A stretch of DNA of 64,000 nucleotides, taken from NCBI GenBank assembly GCA_011800805.1, contig MPNW01000048.1, positions 692,637 to 756,636 on the forward strand, given 5' to 3'. The position numbers were made by a program, and so were the translations under genes. The stretch is from Hirudo medicinalis. Taxonomy: Eukaryota; Annelida; Clitellata; Hirudinida; Hirudinidae. Positions 57,334-64,000 of this stretch are shown one piece after another; within the stretch, counting starts at the first letter, position 1, and each line of letters starts with the position of its first letter. The notes under the pieces are model-generated. The model was not told where the DNA came from. It did not search any database and saw only the letters and a program-made list of their open reading frames with translations.

Positions 57334-57610
57334 CGGGGCTATGGAGTCGGAACCCAAATCATCTGAATCCGGAGGCTCAAAAAAGGCCAAACTCTGACTC
57401 CGACTAATTGCGCAACCAAAACATTCCGAATAAATAAAACATATTTTTGCAAAGATTTCAACTCGTAAAAATGTTGAGCCCTAATGAAACTGAAGAAAAA
57501 TAAATTTAAAAAAAATTAATTTAAGGACCCAAATAATCCTACTCCGGATATTTTAAAAATGTCCGACTCCAGAGGCTCAAAAAAGGCCAAACTCCGACTC
57601 CACAGCTCCG
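57334..57610. mobile_element. 277-bp hAT-like MITE with TIRs and 8-bp TSD
   Basis: The left end CGGGGCTATGGAGTCGG and inverted right end CGGAGCTGTGGAGTCGG match at 14 of 17 bases. CTTTAAAT flanks both sides (57326-57333 and 57611-57618). Inside, GGCTCAAAAAAGGCCAAACT occurs twice (about 57380 and 57570), each followed by CGACTCC-type words. It has no coding capacity. The 8-bp duplication points to mobilisation by a hAT transposase. Confidence 0.85.
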
Positions 57611-57618
57611 CTTTAAAT

Positions 57619-58310
57619 TGTGCTTGTTTTCCTCACGAGGCTGCTATGGCCGTCGACAATCTATGAGATTGGTGTGCACACGGTGGAAGGGCCGGAGGAA
57701 AGTTAACCGATGGTCAGAACACGATTAAGGCAATTAAAGGTTGACCCTACAGGCTCAATAAGAGTCTGAGGCTGCTGCTACTGAGATCCATCGTGAAACA
57801 TAAACAAACATAAACAAACAATATTGAAACACAAAGATATCTGAAATGCAAAAGAAATGATGTCCAAAAGCATAAACCCAAAAGGATTCACATTCCGCCG
57901 AGAGGGCCACCTATATAGTAAGTTATTTTTTAAAGCAAGCGAAAGTTGTGTTATTGCTGTCGTTAATAAAGCGTTATTTATTTCCGTTGCAAAATAAATA
58001 TTTAAATAAAAAATAATTGTCAATTTAAAATAAAATAAAAAGAGAATAGAGAAGCCGAATTTGAAACGTTTTAAATGTGCAATATATCGGCTAATAACCA
58101 TATTACAATTCGGCAACTAAAACGTAATGTCATCTCGAAGAATTAATTTCAAACTTTAATTGGAAATATTATTTTAAAACATTCCTCCACTTTTCAACAA
58201 AAAATAAAAATTAAGTTACATTATAGAATGGGAACCGTGAAGACACCCCACAAATTCTTAATAAATTACTATATAAATAAATATTTGAATTTGAAGAAAT
58301 TAATTTACAA
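57619..58310. other. Non-coding stretch
   Basis: No supported gene; the open minus frame at 58116-57778 has no family resemblance. Confidence 0.45.
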
Positions 58311-58317
58311 ATTCAGA

Positions 58318-58485
58318 AAACGTCATTTGGGACACTGGGTCTTCCATGGTTATTTTTTGATCATATTGCTCAGGAGCTTTTGAGTATTTCCAGATGACAG
58401 TCTTGGATCGGTTGAGCTCCTTGGCAATTTCCCTGAGCGAATAATTTGCTTGTCTGAAGGCCCAATCTGCCCCTCTCCTTGTCAG
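58318..58485 (-). mobile_element. Tc1-like transposase N-terminal helix-turn-helix fragment
   Basis: The minus strand reads ADWAFRQANYSLREIAKELN then RSKTVIWKYSKAPEQYDQK. This matches the Tc1/Tc3 DNA-binding head (SxREIAxxLxRSxTVIxxxLKxPxxYG). It is an isolated fragment; the rest of the transposase is absent. Confidence 0.6.
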
Positions 58486-59068
58486 AACATGTAAAATTTA
58501 CCTCCAGTAATTTATAAAATAGCAATTTTATAAACTTCAAATTAGTTTTTAAATCTCATTGGGTTTATATATCGATAATATTTACATAAAGTTCATTTTG
58601 AAAGTTTAAGTTTAAAGTTCATGAAACTAGGATCGACTGCGGCAATTCAACTCTGGTTGGTTTGCTCTGTCCTGAAAACATTTCTCTTCAGGGAAAGCCA
58701 CCCCCAATATAGGCCACTACAATCAAATTCGGAATCATTATCTGTAGAAGTTTGTAACTGAAGCAGCATAATTTCTACGTAAAATTTATTGTTGATTTTT
58801 ATTTAATTTGTGTAAGATTTAAAAATGGCAATAACCTTTAAAATAATCTCACTTCAGTGGACGTTCAATGATTAACCTTATTTTTCTAAAGTCAATTATC
58901 ACAATTCAGGGCTGGGTTCATTTGCATATTGTAACCGTATGGATGGCTGCGTTTGTTTGGACATACCTGGATGTTAAATTGAAGTTCTTTAATTCTTGGT
59001 TAAATGGTCAATTATTGAAAGGTTTTTAATTTACGACACTTATGGGAGCTTCATGTCACTTAAGCTTT

Positions 59069-59209
59069 GAAGCAATTAAGGCATTTCTTAGATTTACAAA
59101 GATTTTGATCAAATCTCTTTGATCTTGTTGAATGACACTTCAGTGAAAGTTTATTGGTTTTCGAATCCGGAGATGTTCTCGCATTTTTCTGCTCGAGGTC
59201 ATCAACCTG
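59069..59209 (-). CDS. Possible terminal exon, unknown gene
   Basis: After acceptor GTTTTTTTGCAG an open block of about 46 codons reads VDDLEQKNARTSPDSKTNKL, then SKRFDQNLCKSKKCLNCFKA and stop. Polar, Lys/Cys-rich at the end and not repeat-like, but short. No upstream exon was found between it and 59638, so any gene here would have to start further up on the minus strand within or beyond the FE65-like gene. Confidence 0.3.
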
Positions 59210-59637
59210 CAAAAAAACGCTAAATGGCCAAAACATTAAGACCACAAGACAAAATTTGTTGAAATTTTGTTGTTTTCATTTATTTAAAATACTTTACTTG
59301 AGCATTTTTAAATAAATTCTGAAATCGTTTGGAAACAAAGCAATAAATTGCCGGCTTGTGCCAGCATGAAATTGCTGACAAATAAGTTATAACTCATAAA
59401 CACGCCTAGGAATGAAAATCAGTCTTAATATTCACCTTTGCCAACCCAGACAATTGAAATCATTGTCAGCTGTGATTCTTCTGCGTAGTTGAACGTTGGG
59501 CCTGACAGAACAGCTTTATTCCTAGCTAACTCTTGTCAATGAAAGACTGGAATGTAATCGTATTGGGCGAGTTTATTTCTTTAATTTATTCAACATTTTA
59601 CAATATCAGCCTCACAGAAGCATCACAGATCTACAGG

Positions 59638-62600
59638 ATGGATGATGAAATCTACACAAATCCTTTATTGCCAGGAGAAACAGATAAGAGTCCCTTAAAT
59701 GGAAGGTGATTTTCCTATTCCATTCCAATGTGTGAGTTACCTTTGCAAATGCTAAAATTTATCCGTCAGCGACGAAGTTATTATTAAAATAATCAATTAA
59801 AATAATCGTCTGTGACGATTGTGAACTTATTAATATTATTACCTCAAGCTAAAAGATGCCGGCCAAAGAAACCAATGCACCATTATGTTTACAACTTTAT
59901 GTTATTTTATCATCGGTTTTTGTCGTTATGAAGGAAAGAAAACAACCAAGTTGAGGACACCTATTCAACCGTTAAAGATGATCCATCGAGAGTGCAGGAA
60001 TCAGAATCAAACATGGAGTTTACCATGGTCCATTCGCCAGAAGTAAGAGATGAATGCATTTACGCTGTGGTTTCCAAGGGTTCCAAGAGGAATTCTTCCA
60101 ATCTGAGCTCCGAGAAGGTGGATTACTCCAAAATCGGGTTGAATGACTCAATCAGGAAAAAACCTACCAGCAACAATTCTCAGCATTTTGGTAACGATTC
60201 TCAGTATCTCATGCAAGATGTCTACTCGAGTTTGGATGATATTGCATTGCATCAGACGATTGAACAGGAGTGAGTTTCCCTGCTGTTTATAATTTCTTGC
60301 ATATTTGAATTTATTATTTAAATAGTTTTAAATCATTTTAAATTCAGCCAATTTCTTACATTTAAATAATTTATTCAAATAATATTACAGTTGGAAATTA
60401 ATTACTCGAATTTTAAATCTTATTCTCAAATTTCATGATAATTTGAAGAATTATATGTTTATGCAATTCAGACGTAAGACACGGATGCACGACAATTGAT
60501 TAATTATAGATTTTAAAAAAGTAAAATAAACTCTTGCGAGCGTGCAAGCAATTGGAGTCCTAACGAAATCGCACCAAAGCTAAAAACTCGTCCACCGACA
60601 TTCAGGTGGATGGAAACCGACAGCCGTGGTCGTTCTTTCTGCTCTGATGCATGTGATGGAATCGTTCCAAACTGGAACTGAATAGTTGCGATGAAACATG
60701 ATCAATTACAGATTTAAATATATTATAATTATTTTATTGAAACTGTGAACAGCATCTGGTAACGTTTCAATTTGCTAAACCCCTAAACTTGCGTTTACAA
60801 TTTTCCAGCAAACACACAAAGGATTTATATGAAGCAATCAGTGAAAGTTCCTCTGACATCCCAGGGATTAGTGGAGTTCCGATTGATGGAATATGTCACC
60901 GGTACAAATTCCCAGCCGTTTTTCTCGGATCGATGGTTGTGGATTTGGAAAAGTTGGAAAAAAATAAGAATGAGTACCTGCTCAATTGCATCCAATCAGT
61001 TGCAGCTCAAAACTCGGAAGCAACCACCATGACTTTAAAACGTTTCAGCAGGGTGAACAATCTCGGTAGCAACAATGGATGTGACGTAACACTATCCACT
61101 CATAGGGTGGTTATGTTTTCCTGACATTTAAAGGAGGTTTATTCAGTAACAGAATAGTGGATCAATTGTAACGCGCCTTACTAATTACGCAATTGGCAAA
61201 TCATTTCATTTCATACATTTAAAAAAAATTCTGGCGATGATGATAATAATACAAAATATCGGCAACGATGTGAATATTTTCATATTTTCCAGGGGATGAA
61301 CGTTATCATTGTCCTTGAAGGGGGCCACATGAAGGTGAAAGAAAAAAAGACCAATTCCATCAGACTGGACATTCCTATAACCAGCATTCGCATGTGGGCA
61401 ACAGGAAAAGGTAGTTCCAGGTGGTTATGAAATAATATTACATTATTTTATTATTAACATTATTTATTAGGCGTGTACTAACATATAAATATTTGCAGTC
61501 GAGAATTTGCCATCATTTCAAAAGATTCCTCGCTAAAAACAGAGTTATGTCGGGTCTTTCTTTGTGAAGTCGTAGCACGAACAGTGGCCAACATTTTCAA
61601 GGAAATTTGTAATCAAATGCTAAAGCTAGGAGAGACAGCTAGTCAAAGATCAAGTACACAGATACAGAGGTCAAATGGATCCGACAATCTCAAGAAAACA
61701 GCATCCGTTGCAAGTATTAACAACTGTGCCACTCTTCGAAGCATCAAAAGCGAAGGTTTTCTGTTTTCTGTTACTAAGTCACGTTGATATAAAAATGTTT
61801 TATGTTAAAAATACTTTCTTTCTTAATTTAATGACCAAATGATGAGAACTTGAAACTTAGAGTAGCACATTAGATCCTGCAAGATCAACTCCAAGTTGAT
61901 ATTATTATTTTCTATAATCTCACGGATATTATAAGTTTATCAATAACATGAAGTTTCACAAAATTAATTTTAAAGTTATTTTTCAAGGTTCACAACCATC
62001 CAATATTTCATTAAGAGACTTGACCAAATGTCACTATCTTGGTATGATGGAGGTAGACAAGCCAGCAGGTATGTCATGTTGCATGTCAAATAATTTAGCT
62101 TTCAATTGAAATGTTTGATTCATCACTAGGATGTAATTATTGCATCTCTTTTGTTTATTTACGTGAAATCATATAAAAGGAATGATATTATTCTTTAAAG
62201 GGACCAAAGTAGTTGAACGTGCAATCGATATGGTTCATTCGTACGTTTCTTCAGAATTCTGGCAAATTGGAAAATTACTAACCACGCCTGATGGATTGTT
62301 CTTTATTAACGACGGGGTGAGGCATTTATAATTAAAATGTTTTTGCAGAAAGTTTGGAATTTTAATAAAATTTGATTATTCCCAATAATTGTACTTTAAT
62401 TAATTGCCAAGAAACGTTCAAAGGTTATCTTGCTCGGATATCTGCCAAATAGTTTTATTTTAATAAAAATATATTAGTTCTTCTGCTTTACGATTTCCTC
62501 CATTTCCAGCTGACCGCAAACAACGTACATGTGCATATGACATTAAGTGCACGACGGCTATTAAATGATAATGAATGACAGCATTGTTAATGTTACAAAC

Positions 62601-63126
62601 AACTCGCTTGAGTTTCACAATTTTTTTGCCCACTTTCATGGCTTATTAAAAAAAATCCTAAAATAAAATGATGATTTTAATTTTCAGAATCTGGGTTTGT
62701 CGTGTCCTAACTCATCCCTTACCTTCATCGGACCATCGCTAAAATATAAAAAGTAATAAAGTACTCAGCATTGTTGATCAACATAAAATTAATATTTATT
62801 TTTTACTGCAATTATTCAATTGTTAATATAGTTAAATTAGCATATGTATAATTAAATTATGACTTATTGAAGAACCTTGTTTTAGTTTGGTTGGAATAAT
62901 AGTACGAAAAAATAACGGAATATTTGCTCACATCTTCTCCATGGAAGAAGATGCACTCAACTGGTTTGAAAACATGAAATTTATTTGCAAGGTAATAAAG
63001 ACCATTTTATTAACAAATAATTAATTAAATTAGAAAATTAATGAATTCATAAATTTATGTTCACAGCTACATTCTTCGAAATTTGATAAGTCCGTATCAA
63101 GCACACTCAATAAAAGTAGGTTTTAG
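59638..63126 (+). CDS. FE65-like adaptor with two PTB domains, complete, ten exons
   Basis: Cytoplasmic adaptor related to the APP-binding FE65 (APBB) family, whose second PTB domain binds the APP cytoplasmic tail. Exons: 59638-59705, 59934-60269, 60809-61106, 61293-61420, 61499-61755, 61988-62068, 62201-62316, 62688-62752, 62886-62991 and 63067-63126. They sum to 1515 bases (504 residues plus stop) with all phases consistent. PTB1 (about 166-322) contains YKFPAVFLGSMVV, SIRMWATGKG, SREFAIISKDSS and RVFLCEVVARTVANIFKEIC, parallel to FE65 SIRVWGVGRD and DFAYVARD. PTB2 (about 370-495) contains CHYLGMMEVDKPAG, ERAIDMVHSY, LTFIGPSLKY and IFAHIFSMEEDALNWFEN. The N-terminus (1-145) has no WW domain, which FE65 proteins carry, but has five YxxΦ motifs. 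The start Met begins MDDEIYTNPLL; a further upstream exon cannot be excluded. Confidence 0.85.
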
Positions 63127-63222
63127 AAACTAGTAATAACTAGTTGCTTGTAATAACTAATCAAGTTCATAACTATTACCATGTATTTTAATGCATGTAT
63201 CTGCATTCTTGCTCACATTGCA

Positions 63223-63228
63223 AATAAA
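63223..63228 (+). promoter_or_regulatory. AATAAA polyadenylation signal of the FE65-like gene
   Basis: Canonical AATAAA about 97 bases after the TAG at 63124-63126; supports that stop as the gene end. Confidence 0.5.
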
Positions 63229-64000
63229 TGTTAAGTTATTTCAGAAAAATGTGCACTAGTTTCCTAGTACATTAGACAGCTTCTATTTTCATGAAAGTAT
63301 GTTTAATTTCATTTTATAATTTTATAATTTTGCTATAGGATCAAAACACAAGAAATCCTGATCCAAAAGAAAAATTCTTGCTTAAATATCGGTTAAACAT
63401 TTTGGTTGGCAACTGTCTTTTTGGTTTATTTTAACCAATATTAAGTATTTCTCAACAAACTCGGTATTTCCATCCAATTTTGCTAAATAATATATTGGTC
63501 TGCAAAGCCATGATTTGGGTAATAAAAAGTAAAATATATCTCCTAAAAATGATGTAAATTGTTATCGTAAATTAACCTGCATGTTTGTGATATGAAACGT
63601 GACGAACAAAGTACAAAATTGTTGGACAAATGTTGCGAATCAAACCACATTCAAAACTGCAAAGAAAAGAAAAATTAATTACTGGTTTTAATCTTAAGTT
63701 AATTTATATATTTGAATATATTTGAATCCATTTATGTGTATACGTTACTAACACACAAGCAAAATCTGGAAAACTAAGTTTATCAATTGGAGGAATGTCT
63801 TTTAGTGACTTTTAAACAGATTTCATGCTTTGGTTTAACCACCATCGCCATTTCTCTTTCGACTTTGCAGCTTTCATCAACACAGAATGCAAATCTTTTG
63901 AGAAATAAGAACTATTAAATGGTCATATTTTGTTGATTAAAATGACAAGAACCAACTTCTGTAAAATTTTAGCCAAAGATAATTTGATCTCATTCATGGC
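63229..64000. other. Non-coding right edge
   Basis: AT-rich sequence with no supported coding block. An in-frame extension of the FE65-like gene via donor GTAGGT near 63115 was not convincing. Confidence 0.4.

Noticed and set aside
60540..60680. GC-richer stretch in an FE65-like intron as a possible RNA gene or exon
   Set aside because: No cloverleaf, no box pair and no open frame in the right phase; the flanking exons already join correctly.

Overview
This is an AT-rich eukaryotic, clearly metazoan, window. Genes have many short exons with GT-AG introns, long repeat-filled introns, abundant microsatellites and the debris of many transposable-element families. The gene set (M14 carboxypeptidase, peptide-type GPCR, CUB-trypsins, FE65-like PTB adaptor) fits an invertebrate. 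I favour a lophotrochozoan such as an annelid or leech, but that is an inference from overall style. Two assembly gaps (15264-15597 and 28961-29604) and single Ns (10622, 18830, 27371, 32534) mark a draft assembly.

Left part (1-10.4 kb): one minus-strand gene for an M14 zinc carboxypeptidase. Six exons are readable with matching phases, and both ends of the gene lie outside what I can see. Its introns hold a hAT element with intact ends and an 8-bp target duplication, a mariner fragment nested in it, several LINE 3' ends and tandem repeats.

Middle-left (11-22.4 kb): a transposon graveyard. It holds a tRNA-like SINE, a Ty3/gypsy-type element with integrase upstream of RNase H, an LTR-like stretch followed by a gag start, hAT and Tc1 fragments, and two LINE relics. 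22.4-32 kb is mostly non-coding with large simple-sequence arrays.

Middle (32-45 kb): a possible small secreted or membrane-anchored protein lies just upstream of an intron-less rhodopsin-class GPCR, both on plus. About 8 kb of mostly non-coding DNA follows, then a minus-strand short-chain dehydrogenase resembling 3-hydroxybutyrate dehydrogenase (seven exons, missing only its 5' end).

Right (45.9-64 kb): two tandem minus-strand paralogues for secreted CUB-trypsin proteases share the same exon plan: signal peptide, short helix, acidic linker, CUB, trypsin. The downstream one has Arg in place of the oxyanion-hole Gly. Last comes a complete ten-exon plus-strand gene for an FE65-like adaptor with two PTB domains. 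It has no visible WW domain but carries a spaced series of YxxΦ motifs at its N terminus.

The most notable items are the FE65-like tyrosine array, the Arg193 protease, three probable GC-AG introns, a SINE/LINE pair sharing a 3' tail, the integrase-first gypsy element, and two 8-bp-TSD DNA transposons with both ends readable. All exon models were assembled by eye from splice sites, phase and protein similarity; boundaries may be off by a base or two.
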